From: G051132615 sp051132615
GTDB lineage: Bacteria > Pseudomonadota > Gammaproteobacteria > Burkholderiales > Neisseriaceae
Direction: 5' to 3'
Length of the DNA stretch: 64,000 nt
Assembly (NCBI RefSeq): GCF_051132615.1
Contig: NZ_CP152375.1
Span: forward strand, 1,612,001-1,676,000
Shown here piece after piece: positions 18,017 to 25,815 of the stretch (its first letter is position 1; every line of letters begins with the position of its first letter). The position numbers were made by a program, and so were the translations under genes. The notes below the pieces were generated by a model that saw nothing but the letters and a program-made list of their open reading frames with translations, did not search any database and had not been told where the DNA came from.

Positions 18017-18709
18017 TTATGGCGCAGCTTCTGGATCAACACGGTAGCTTGTGACTTGAAAACCTAACGGGTTAATCAGGCGATCTGCTTCTTGAAGGGG
18101 TTTGTTTTGATATTCAAATGCCACTGTTGCGATCATCTTTTGAGGGGCAGGTTTAGTCACACCATTGGTTAAAGGAATAAGGTGCTTTTCAAAACGAACT
18201 TGCGCCATTTCACCGACAAAGCTAATGGCATTCACCTTCACAATAACCTTGAATTGATCCTTCAGTATCAAGTGAGGCGCAGCAGGATTTTTGTTATACA
18301 GCTTGGCAAATTCAGCTTGTACAGGTGGGGTAGATAATAGATTGGTGGCATTGTACGTAGACTGTACTGTTTGCCAATCATAGGATTCCCGATAAATCAC
18401 GTACTGAGCTAGCCAGTATTTGTTAATCACTTCACCATAAGATTTTTCAGAGGTTTTAAGCTGAGTGACAATGTCTGTTGCCCCTGTATTATTGTCTACG
18501 CGAATGACAAAAGGGATCACGGTTTTAAGTGGAGTCAATCCAGCAATTGCCCCAATGGACAACCCCATAATCAGTAAACAAGCACAAGTAATCCGCCAAG
18601 CAATCTTGCTGTTTTGACGAACTCGTTCAATCTCGGACTTTTCAAAATCTTTGGCACACTGGATGAATTTGCTGGCTGCCTTTTGAGAAGATAATGTTTT
18701 TTGAGTCAT
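18017..18709 (-). CDS. virB8: VirB8 inner-membrane assembly protein
   Basis: 230 residues. Short cytoplasmic N-terminus, one transmembrane helix at about 37-62 (WRITCACLLIMGLSIGAIAGL), then the periplasmic NTF2-like domain (YWLAQYVIYRESYDWQTVQ). Nucleates T4SS assembly. Overlaps virB7 in an ATGA junction. Confidence 0.92.
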   Translation of the reverse strand: MTQKTLSSQKAASKFIQCAKDFEKSEIERVRQNSKIAWRITCACLLIMGLSIGAIAGLTPLKTVIPFVIRVDNNTGATDIVTQLKTSEKSYGEVINKYWLAQYVIYRESYDWQTVQSTYNATNLLSTPPVQAEFAKLYNKNPAAPHLILKDQFKVIVKVNAISFVGEMAQVRFEKHLIPLTNGVTKPAPQKMIATVAFEYQNKPLQEADRLINPLGFQVTSYRVDPEAAP

Positions 18710-18828
18710 TTGTTTACCTCCTGAGCAGGTGGATTAATGGGAAAATATTGTCCATAAGGACGAGGTGGTTTATTGGTGCAGGCAGCACAAAAGAGCACTG
18801 CTATCATGAGTGCAATACATACTTTCAT
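18706..18828 (-). CDS. virB7: VirB7 lipoprotein
   Basis: 40 residues, from ATG at 18826-18828 to TGA at 18706-18708. Signal peptide with lipobox LFCAAC (Cys17), then a short proline-rich tail (TNKPPRPYGQYFPINPP). Size, lipobox, proline-rich tail and its place directly before virB8 with overlapping stop/start identify VirB7, the lipoprotein that anchors VirB9 in the outer membrane. A CAATATTTTCCC-coded YFP segment resembles the VirB9-contacting part. Confidence 0.85.
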   Translation of the reverse strand: MKVCIALMIAVLFCAACTNKPPRPYGQYFPINPPAQEVNK

Positions 18829-18853
18829 TAAATAAATCCTTTTATTGAGACGT

Positions 18854-18877
18854 AAAAAAACCCGCACTAGGCGAGTT
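18854..18877 (-). terminator. Terminator-like hairpin upstream of virB7
   Basis: Coding-strand stem AACTCGC / GCGGGTT with one G-U pair and a 5-base loop, then seven U (A-run 18854-18860). Confidence 0.7.
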
Positions 18878-18925
18878 AAATTACTTTTATGAAATAAAAA
18901 TTACTGACAATACTACTGATGACGA

Positions 18926-19276
18926 TTAATCATCATAATAAGGCGTACCAAAATAACCTTTTCCAGAAGCAAAGGCAAAAGGAATCAAACTCAAAAAACC
19001 GACTATAGCTAGCTTAGATGAAACTTCACCAAACCCTAGGAGTATTGCAATTAGTCCACCTACAATTCCAACAATACTGGCAAGTCCAAGAGAATATCTG
19101 ACAATTAAAATAAATATCCCTAGAGACCATGCTATTGCATACCCAATCGCATCTAGTGTATTTTTTATGATTCTTAATACAGATAAAAAAGTATGCCAAA
19201 TATAAATTAATATATCTGCACCCTTATTAACAACACGCGATACAGTTAAATAAATTTGCTTTAATTTATAAGGCAT
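18926..19276 (-). CDS. Hypothetical membrane protein between virB6 and virB7
   Basis: 116 residues with three or four hydrophobic segments (about 22-40, 46-64, 64-84, 88-105). No family recognised. It is co-directional, 21 bases after virB6, so co-expressed with the T4SS. Extra small membrane proteins in this position are sometimes entry-exclusion or T4SS accessory proteins. Its codon use is more AT-rich than the flanking virB genes, as is virB6. Confidence 0.6.
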   Translation of the reverse strand: MPYKLKQIYLTVSRVVNKGADILIYIWHTFLSVLRIIKNTLDAIGYAIAWSLGIFILIVRYSLGLASIVGIVGGLIAILLGFGEVSSKLAIVGFLSLIPFAFASGKGYFGTPYYDD

Positions 19277-19297
19277 TTTTTTATTCTCCTATAATGT

Positions 19298-20224
19298 TTA
19301 ATTTCTTTTGATACTCCCACCACTACCACTTCCTCCACCACCAAATTTAAGAGAAGGCATCTTGATATAATTACCGATGGATGTCATTGTTCTTGTTATA
19401 CCCCCCATACTTGCACCTCCTGTTAAAGCAGAAGCGATACTAGAAACATTCCATGCAACAACCAAAAAAACCATTGTTGAGGTAATAAACATACAAGCTA
19501 ATGGTAATAGCACAATTAAAGAGTCTGCTTTACTAACAATTAGAACCTCTATATGGCTATTAAAAAAATCATGTTGCAATGACCCTAGAATAACATAAAA
19601 AACTATTGTAACAACATAATTTAATACTTGACCAATCCAATTCATTCCCCATTGTCTTGTCGCTGGAAACAACATGGTGCCTATAAATACGGGGCCAATT
19701 AATATCACCATCGCCAATGATAATTTAGCAACTAGATAGAATGATAATATAGCGGTAAAAAACACTCCTGCAAGCAAAATAATTACACCACATAACCCAT
19801 AGAGTCCTAATGTGTTTGAAAATTCTGTTACTGGAAGACTATCTGCATATGCTGTCGTTTCTGTTGTTAGCTTCAGTATTTTATTAAAACTAGCATCAAG
19901 GGCATCTGTAGAATATTCACCTGTCCCAAACATACCACTAATAGCTTCAGGCATTCCATACATCAGATTTGCTAGTTTATTGTATGTGCCTGCATTAAAA
20001 GCGCAGGCGATAATGACTAGCCAACCTATCATCCTCTTACTAAAATCCATGATGTTTTCATCTAACCCTCGGTTATAATAACTAATCATGACCAGTAGAA
20101 CATACACACCAAAGCCAGCAGCAAACAAAGGAGCTATACCAGAAATTAAATTGGCAGACTTAGCAAATAAATCTGTTCCCATTCCGTGAAGTAGTCCATC
20201 CGCTACATTTGAAAAGTAACCCAC
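19298..20224 (-). CDS. virB6: VirB6/TrbL inner-membrane channel protein
   Basis: 308 residues with about six membrane helices, a periplasmic loop after the second (AFNAGTYNKLANLMYGMPEAISG) and the conserved central motif LVAKLSLAMVILIGPVFIGTMLFPATRQWGMNWIGQ, interrupted here for length: key residues are the Gly-Pro pair and the RQW at the helix end. The C-terminus is a Gly/Ser-rich tail ending SGGSIKRN. Forms part of the inner-membrane translocation path. Confidence 0.9.
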   Translation of the reverse strand: MGYFSNVADGLLHGMGTDLFAKSANLISGIAPLFAAGFGVYVLLVMISYYNRGLDENIMDFSKRMIGWLVIIACAFNAGTYNKLANLMYGMPEAISGMFGTGEYSTDALDASFNKILKLTTETTAYADSLPVTEFSNTLGLYGLCGVIILLAGVFFTAILSFYLVAKLSLAMVILIGPVFIGTMLFPATRQWGMNWIGQVLNYVVTIVFYVILGSLQHDFFNSHIEVLIVSKADSLIVLLPLACMFITSTMVFLVVAWNVSSIASALTGGASMGGITRTMTSIGNYIKMPSLKFGGGGSGSGGSIKRN

Positions 20225-20237
20225 TTTTATACTCCCA

Positions 20238-20265
20238 TAAAAAAATGCCCTTTATAAAAGGGCAT
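20238..20265 (-). terminator. Terminator-like hairpin between eexN-like gene and virB6
   Basis: Perfect 9-bp stem ATGCCCTTT / AAAGGGCAT (20245-20253 and 20257-20265) with a 3-base loop, then a U-run on the coding strand. Confidence 0.8.
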
Positions 20266-20283
20266 CATCTACTATTTGTTAAA

Positions 20284-20499
20284 TTAAGGTCTATTAAACG
20301 GATAGCCAAACTCTTTTTCAAACTCCACTTTACAGGCGTCCCAATCTCTGGTTTCGATGTGCCTTGCATGACAACCTGTTAGCCAGCTACTTTCTTTGTG
20401 TTGTTGTTCAGGTGTTTTGTCTTCCCAAGCAACAGGTTCATTTGAACAACCCATCAGTAAAAATATAGGGATCAATAAAGTAAGTGCTATCCGCATCAT
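20284..20499 (-). CDS. Small lipoprotein, probable entry-exclusion protein (EexN-like)
   Basis: 71 residues with signal peptide and lipobox LLMGC (Cys18). A short mature part contains TGCHARHIETRDWDACKVEF. Its position just after virB5 is where EexN entry-exclusion lipoproteins are encoded in VirB-type plasmids; these block redundant conjugation into a cell that already has the element. The Cys-ETR-WDACK motif is shared with the C-terminal tail of the adjacent VirB5, which I find notable. EexN call by context, size and cysteines. Confidence 0.65.
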   Translation of the reverse strand: MMRIALTLLIPIFLLMGCSNEPVAWEDKTPEQQHKESSWLTGCHARHIETRDWDACKVEFEKEFGYPFNRP

Positions 20500-20517
20500 A
20501 AGTCTCTCCTTGATTAA

Positions 20518-21168
20518 TTATTTACAGGCATCCCAGTTTCTGGTTTCAAAATTTTTAGCATAGCAGGCTGAGCGATCAGCACGTTTATAGTGCTCTATTT
20601 TCTCCATCTGTTCTGCTAATCTAGCCATCATATCCAATTTGGTTTGATTGTTCTGAATAATAGCACTTTCCGCTGCTATTCTGTTCTGTAAATCCTGTGC
20701 GGCTTTAATATCTGTGGTCGAATCAATCTTCTTGATCATCTTTTGCAGATTATTTAAACGTAATTTTGTGTCATTAAATGCCTGCACTGAAGAATCATAA
20801 TTATTCACCAACTGTTTCATGGCTGTGTCAGGGGTATAGGTTTTACCCTGAATCATTTTTTTATAATCAGTATTGGCAATACTGCCATACAAATCTTTCC
20901 ATTCTGTAGGCAGTTGTTCCAAAGCTGTTTCAGAGAACGCACTACCAACCCCCTTGGATCCAGTTAACGCCGACACCTGATTTTTTAACTCAGCAATCTG
21001 TTGGATCTGATTATCAATTTGCTCTTTCATATGAATAATCTGTTGTAAGGCATTGGCAGCATTTGCCCCATCAAAAACAGGGATACCACTTGCGTAACTT
21101 GTGACAGGCAATATCAGCATACAAGCAGATAAAATAATCGAGATAAAATACTTTTTCTGGTTTTTCAT
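20518..21168 (-). CDS. virB5: VirB5 minor pilus tip protein
   Basis: 216 residues. Signal peptide (SIILSACMLILPVTSYA), then a long helical body (ALQQIIHMKEQIDNQIQQIAELKNQVSALTGSKG) typical of VirB5/TrbJ. It ends in an unusual cysteine-containing tail (SACYAKNFETRNWDACK) matching the following lipoprotein. VirB5 caps the pilus and contacts recipients. A terminator-like hairpin separates it from virB4. Confidence 0.85.
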   Translation of the reverse strand: MKNQKKYFISIILSACMLILPVTSYASGIPVFDGANAANALQQIIHMKEQIDNQIQQIAELKNQVSALTGSKGVGSAFSETALEQLPTEWKDLYGSIANTDYKKMIQGKTYTPDTAMKQLVNNYDSSVQAFNDTKLRLNNLQKMIKKIDSTTDIKAAQDLQNRIAAESAIIQNNQTKLDMMARLAEQMEKIEHYKRADRSACYAKNFETRNWDACK

Positions 21169-21192
21169 AATAAAACTCCATAAATTAATAAT

Positions 21193-21214
21193 AAAAAAAA
21201 CCGCATAGTGCGGT
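21193..21214 (-). terminator. Terminator-like hairpin between virB4 and virB5
   Basis: 6-bp stem ACCGCA / TGCGGT (21200-21205 and 21209-21214) with a 3-base loop, followed by eight U on the coding strand. Confidence 0.7.
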
Positions 21215-21274
21215 AGGTAAAAAATGATCAGATGAGCAGTGGTGAATAAAAATGATCAATAAATATTCACATTT

Positions 21275-23677
21275 TTAAGATTTACGCTTTTCAGCACGTT
21301 TGACTTGTAACCTTTGTACAAATGGCTCAAGCCACTGTTTAGGCTCTTCTCCATGTTCCTTCATCACCTGATACAGTATTTCTACGTTATCAGCAGAACC
21401 AGATAAAATGGGGATTTCGTCACTAAAGCCATATAGATCAAGTTTGGCAAAAGCTGACTGGCGACCTTGTTTGACTAAAAAGGTACGGCTGTCTGTAGAA
21501 AGCTCTGATAATTGTTTAAACTCCTTTTCTGTTAAACCACACCTTTGATAACTGCCTTCATATTCTGCATCAGGATTAGGTAAAAATATCTTGGTGGGTG
21601 TTTGTTGAATAATGGCAGGGAATATGGGGCAATTGATGGCATCTTCAGGCGATTGAGAAACCAGAATTAACCAACCACCCAGTTTGCGATCTGTTTTGAG
21701 TATCTTCAGCATGATTTCCTGTAACGCCTGAAACCGAGCGGCATACCAGAATTCTTCAATAATGGTTGCCAATATGCCGTCTACTTTACTGACCCTGACC
21801 ATCATTAAATTACGCAGATGAAACATAAAAGCCAGAATAGGTGCAGTGGGTGGGTAGTCATCCTTCAATACTGCTGTTAAATCAAAACCAATCCGATAAA
21901 AGCTTTCAGGGTCAAAAAGGTTAATTGGGTTGTCCAGACACCAAGCATAACGACCGTTTTCACTACGACACCATTTACTTAAGCGGATTCTCAATGAGTT
22001 AGGATCATCAGAATGAGGAATACTTTGTAGCAATGTACTGAAGTTCCTGTTCTCCATATCTAGGTCAAGTGTGGCATCCACAGCAAATTGAACTTGTTTT
22101 TCTTCTACAGCAGTTATTTTGCCCTCTTCATCTGATCCACACATAGTCACTAATGTATAGAGAAATTCTCTGTTGACTGGTGTCACAGGTAATTGAAATG
22201 GATTCAATCCTGTTGGCTCTCCAGCTTCCAGTGCAAAATACTGACCACCAATGGCACGAATAAAAATTTCCATCCCTCTGTCTAAATCCATGGCAAAGAT
22301 AAAGGGATCAAACCGTTCAACAAAAGAAAGAATGGCAGTTTGTAGCGTGGTTTTACCTGTACCAGTTGCCCCTAAAATGAGAGTATGGCCCGCCACTTTT
22401 TCTCCAAGGTTGTCTTCTTTTTGATTGGTGAAATGGAAGTTAAAGTCATACACGGTTTTGGATACGGTTTGCAGTGGCATCACGGCGGTTCCATCCCCAA
22501 TTGGATTACCATGTGATTTACCATGGGAATAATTGTGTATGCCAAAGGTGGTGGCCAAATTTTCGGTTGTTTTAGGGTACTTTCTGGGTTTTTCCTGACT
22601 ATTGGGTACTTGGCTGAAAAAGGTTGCAGGAGCGGATAAGGTGGCTTTGGTAAAACGATACCCGCCAGAATTTAAAAAAGCAGCATAGGCTTTGGAACCA
22701 TTGTAAGTCGCTTCCTGTGGTGTTTTACCATAGACCACCAATGCGGCATGATACTCACCAAACATCAATTCTCCTGAAGTCAGTTTACCTTGTCCCTCAA
22801 GCAGCTCATCTATTTGTCCTTGTGCTTTATCACCCACTGACTGAAGGTTATTCATTTGTCGGTTGATTTTTTCTTGCATAGCATAAGGGTTGATGTACAC
22901 CAAAGATTGGGTCAAGGTAAATTCACAAGACAATGTTAATATCTGGGTCAATATCTTGGGTTTAGATAAGCCAAAATCCTTTAAATCAAACATCACTGCA
23001 TATTTTCTATTGGCTTGGTCGGGTCGAATCTCCAATATGTCTGAGCCAAAGTGTAAATTGGCATTGGCTAGGTTTTGGTACGCATCGACACTGGATAAAG
23101 GTATTTTTTGTTCTGTACCATTAATCAATGAACCAAAGAACTCATACACTTCAGAAAATAAAGTGCCTTCTTGATTCTGATAAGCGGTCAGCAAATACGG
23201 ATCATAAACATCTAAGGACTTCATCATAATATCAATCAGCTCTTCAGCCTCTTTGATTCCTTCATCAATATCCGTACTTTTAACCAAGGCCGTAATATAA
23301 AAAAGATTCTCAAAATAATCTTCATCTTGAAATCGCTTGAGGTATTTACTGGCGAACTGCTCGCAAAAATCAGTAGAAAACGCATAATCCCGATCAAAGT
23401 TGATCTTTTTACGTTGAAGCGTTGTCCAAACAGAAAGCCGATTACCCAAAGTTTTGCCTAAAGCAGCAAACAGGTTTCTTAGCCCAACAAAACTGGTGTA
23501 CAGGTGTTTATCGTCCACACCATCAAAAGCCAATCCTTCCATTCTGATGACAAAACCAACATAACCTTCTTTGTACCAGACTAGATTATCTGTGACGTGT
23601 TGGCAGATTTTCGGTAGAAAATCGGATTGAGCTGGCTGTTTTTTTAGAACACTGCTCAAAAAATCGCTCATAATCAT
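21275..23677 (-). CDS. virB4: VirB4 T4SS ATPase
   Basis: 800 residues. N-terminal membrane-associated domain, C-terminal RecA-like ATPase with Walker A at about 436-443 (GATGTGKTT) and a Walker-B-like segment (ILATIIEEFWYAAR), plus a VSQSPEDA motif. Powers pilus assembly and export. The start MIM is preceded by GGGAGAAATTTAA. It lies 92 bases inside virB3, an unusually long overlap. Confidence 0.93.
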   Translation of the reverse strand: MIMSDFLSSVLKKQPAQSDFLPKICQHVTDNLVWYKEGYVGFVIRMEGLAFDGVDDKHLYTSFVGLRNLFAALGKTLGNRLSVWTTLQRKKINFDRDYAFSTDFCEQFASKYLKRFQDEDYFENLFYITALVKSTDIDEGIKEAEELIDIMMKSLDVYDPYLLTAYQNQEGTLFSEVYEFFGSLINGTEQKIPLSSVDAYQNLANANLHFGSDILEIRPDQANRKYAVMFDLKDFGLSKPKILTQILTLSCEFTLTQSLVYINPYAMQEKINRQMNNLQSVGDKAQGQIDELLEGQGKLTSGELMFGEYHAALVVYGKTPQEATYNGSKAYAAFLNSGGYRFTKATLSAPATFFSQVPNSQEKPRKYPKTTENLATTFGIHNYSHGKSHGNPIGDGTAVMPLQTVSKTVYDFNFHFTNQKEDNLGEKVAGHTLILGATGTGKTTLQTAILSFVERFDPFIFAMDLDRGMEIFIRAIGGQYFALEAGEPTGLNPFQLPVTPVNREFLYTLVTMCGSDEEGKITAVEEKQVQFAVDATLDLDMENRNFSTLLQSIPHSDDPNSLRIRLSKWCRSENGRYAWCLDNPINLFDPESFYRIGFDLTAVLKDDYPPTAPILAFMFHLRNLMMVRVSKVDGILATIIEEFWYAARFQALQEIMLKILKTDRKLGGWLILVSQSPEDAINCPIFPAIIQQTPTKIFLPNPDAEYEGSYQRCGLTEKEFKQLSELSTDSRTFLVKQGRQSAFAKLDLYGFSDEIPILSGSADNVEILYQVMKEHGEEPKQWLEPFVQRLQVKRAEKRKS

Positions 23678-24011
23678 TTAAATTTCTCCCAAACTTGGTA
23701 GAGATAATGGTTAATGTTCCATTAAATAAGGCTATATTTTTCTTTCTAAAAAACCATTTCACTTCAAGAAGAATGATCTTGAATGCCTGATCATCATTTG
23801 CAGAGATGGTTTTAAGGAATAATAAAAACGGAATAGGTAACAGTAAAAACAACATTGCCTTTCCTTGAAGAAAAGGCAACGCTGCCATCACTGCCATTAC
23901 CGTCACAAATCCTGATATTGCCAAAGCAATTAAAGGAATTCCCCAAACCATTGCTTCACGAGATAAAGCGTTAAAGGTCGGGCATTCTCTATCGATAGGA
24001 TTTTCTTTCAT
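23586..24011 (-). CDS. virB3: VirB3 inner-membrane protein
   Basis: 141 residues, longer than the usual roughly 100. Two adjacent hydrophobic segments (about 24-48 and 52-68) and the FKTISANDD segment after them are typical. The final 30 residues are read from DNA that also encodes the start of virB4; they have no membrane or known motif, so the tail may be a read-through extension. Starts 16 bases after virB2. Confidence 0.85.
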   Translation of the reverse strand: MKENPIDRECPTFNALSREAMVWGIPLIALAISGFVTVMAVMAALPFLQGKAMLFLLLPIPFLLFLKTISANDDQAFKIILLEVKWFFRKKNIALFNGTLTIISTKFGRNLNDYERFFEQCSKKTASSIRFSTENLPTRHR

Positions 24012-24027
24012 ATAATGGCCACTCCTG

Positions 24028-24339
24028 TTAAAACGTCATGCTGCCACCTTTGGCAAATAACCAAGTCGCAATCACAATGCCTGCACCCGCACCAACAATC
24101 CATAATCCCGTTTCCAGAATATCACCCCAAGTTTTACGTCCCATAAAGCCCTGAGCGAATTGCCAAAGTAAACATATTGTGGCGACAACACCAACAACGA
24201 CATAAATCCCGTTTCTAATCATTGTGATCATTGAGGTGACTTCACCTTCAAATCCCGCTGCCATGGTCAGTGGACACAACACGCTTAAAAATGCAGCTAA
24301 TAACCATTGTGATATTTGAGACTTTTGTAATGCTTTCAT
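24028..24339 (-). CDS. virB2: VirB2 major pilin
   Basis: 103 residues. Signal peptide ending near LTMAAGFE, then two hydrophobic helices (IYVVVGVVATICLLWQFAQG; LWIVGAGAGIVIATWLFAKGG) joined by a short polar turn (MGRKTWGD), the standard VirB2 pilin form. Polymerises into the conjugative pilus. Confidence 0.9.
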   Translation of the reverse strand: MKALQKSQISQWLLAAFLSVLCPLTMAAGFEGEVTSMITMIRNGIYVVVGVVATICLLWQFAQGFMGRKTWGDILETGLWIVGAGAGIVIATWLFAKGGSMTF

Positions 24340-24364
24340 AAATAAATTTCCTTCTTACGGACAT

Positions 24365-24389
24365 AAAAAAAGCCGCCTATAGCGACTGA
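24365..24389 (-). terminator. Terminator-like hairpin between virB1 and virB2
   Basis: Coding-strand stem AGTCGC / GCGGCT with one G-U pair and a short loop, followed by seven U (A-run 24365-24371). Confidence 0.65.
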
Positions 24390-24412
24390 GTGAATTAAAA
24401 ATGATCAACAGG

Positions 24413-25138
24413 TCAGAACTCGGCGAAGACATCCCAAGATTGATGTGGCTTGCTGCCCTCTACTGGTTCCTCCCTGTTTGATTCAACTGTTGAAACAATA
24501 AGACTCTTTTGTGGTTTATTTCCTCCTGTATTGGTTGTTTGCGCTTTTGCCTTAACTGGCACAGCTTTGGTTGAAAAACTTGGATCTAACTTAGGTACTT
24601 TTAAAGTGACCTGTTCTGTATTACTGCCTGCACTGGCGAGTACCTTACGTACATAGCCATTATTAAAACCCCGACTAAATGAGCCTGTGTTATAAGCTGA
24701 TAAAGCCGCTTGTAGTGCTTTTTGCCCATCACCATGTATCTTCTTTGCCCCTTGATAGTTTCTGCTCAGAATCAAGGCAGAGGCTTTTAGGTTCTGGCAA
24801 GGATCAAAAAGCTGTTCAACAGTCATCTTAACCACACCAAGATTGGCAGAGTTGATTTGGGCAATGCCCATATCAATGTTTGCGCCCTTGGCAATTAAAG
24901 ATTTAGCGATAGAAACTGCTTCTTGATGGCTTTTGGGTTGCCTAGAAAGTTTAGCCCCTCTATTGACCCCAATTGCATAAGGATTAAATCCTGATTCCGT
25001 TTTAACGATTGCCGCTAATGTGTGAGAAGACACATCAGGTACACACCTTTTAGCCAGCTCATGAAAATTTACTGGCTGAGCATAAATAAAAGGTGTGAAT
25101 GACAAACATAAAAAAGGAAAGAAAGTAATTGCTTTCAT
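24413..25138 (-). CDS. virB1: VirB1 lytic transglycosylase
   Basis: 241 residues. Signal peptide (FPFLCLSFTPFIYA). SLT domain with catalytic Glu48 in AAIVKTESGFNPYAIGVN and conserved MGIAQINSANLG and ALSAYNTGSF. Opens peptidoglycan for the T4SS. Pro/Lys/Thr-rich tail. First gene of the virB block, with AAAGGAAGATA before the ATG. The 180 bases upstream up to the tRNA fragment must hold the main promoter; they are AT-rich and I cannot choose one hexamer pair. Confidence 0.9.
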   Translation of the reverse strand: MKAITFFPFLCLSFTPFIYAQPVNFHELAKRCVPDVSSHTLAAIVKTESGFNPYAIGVNRGAKLSRQPKSHQEAVSIAKSLIAKGANIDMGIAQINSANLGVVKMTVEQLFDPCQNLKASALILSRNYQGAKKIHGDGQKALQAALSAYNTGSFSRGFNNGYVRKVLASAGSNTEQVTLKVPKLDPSFSTKAVPVKAKAQTTNTGGNKPQKSLIVSTVESNREEPVEGSKPHQSWDVFAEF

Positions 25139-25325
25139 TATCTTCCTTTACATGAATACTTATTTGAAAAAGAAAACTGAGAAAAATACCAAAGAAATAT
25201 ACAAAAAATTAGAAAAATCTGTCTAATACTCAATATAAAAACCCAATAAAAACGAGGATCTAATTTTACAATTTTTTAGACAATAACCTATATAACTTAT
25301 TGTATATAAATGTTTGTAAGGCTGT

Positions 25326-25370
25326 CTCATAATCCGTTGGTCGTAGGTTCAAGTCCTACTAGGCCCACCA
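25326..25370 (+). repeat. Attachment site: 3' part of a tRNA-Met gene
   Basis: From the anticodon loop (CTCATAA, anticodon CAT) through the T arm (GTAGGTTCAAGTCCTAC) to the encoded CCA. The bases before it (GCTGT) do not pair with the anticodon stem (TCCGT), so only the 3' half is present. This is the usual scar of a tyrosine recombinase that targets a tRNA gene and marks the end of the conjugative element. The whole tRNA gene is not in the window. Confidence 0.8.
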
Positions 25371-25379
25371 TATAAAATA

Positions 25380-25405
25380 AGCCTTTCAAACGAGAAGGTT
25401 TTTAT
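25380..25405 (+). terminator. Terminator following the tRNA-Met fragment
   Basis: CCTTTC / GAGAAGG stem with an AAAC loop and a T-run. It closely resembles the hairpin at 29,063 after the second tRNA-Met fragment, so the duplicated unit includes the terminator. Confidence 0.6.
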
Positions 25406-25424
25406 TTATCGTTCTATATTGTTG

Positions 25425-25739
25425 TTACTTGGTCGGGGTGCTTTTTTTGCCTAGTCTATATCGCATATAACGCACTGTCATCGATTCATTTTTATACCCT
25501 AACTGGTTTTTTTCCGCCGCTATTCTTTGTGACTCTTTTTTATCAGTGCTAGCTTGTGTCCTTAAATCTTTGAATGGAAAATCATTAAAATTAACACCAG
25601 CAACAATATGAGCATTATCAAACAGAGTACGGAACATGCAAAACTTTTCATTTGTGCGCTCTGTAATCTCACGGGTAGTGATACTGCTGCGCTCATCAAA
25701 GGTTAGATAACACGCCCTGCCTACCCGTATACCCCTCAC
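25425..25739 (-). pseudogene. Tyrosine-recombinase C-terminal remnant
   Basis: 104 residues open, but only the C-terminal part of an integrase is visible: FPFKDLRTQAS carries the DLR arginine, and LGYKNESMTVRYMRY holds the usual LGH-box with Tyr in place of His and candidate tyrosine nucleophiles. A full integrase is about 350-400 residues and the catalytic N-terminal half is absent. It ends 55 bases from the tRNA-Met att site and points at it, as integrases of tRNA-targeting islands do. Probably inactive. Confidence 0.6.
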
Positions 25740-25815
25740 CTCCTAGGAAGTACCTTTACAGCATATAATATTAAAGTATAATTCCTATTTCATATATTTG
25801 TTGGGTTTCTTTGGC

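Noticed and set aside
1..25370. Plasmid rather than integrated element
   Set aside because: No replication initiator or partition genes are visible and the block ends at a tRNA fragment; the off-window part could still change this.
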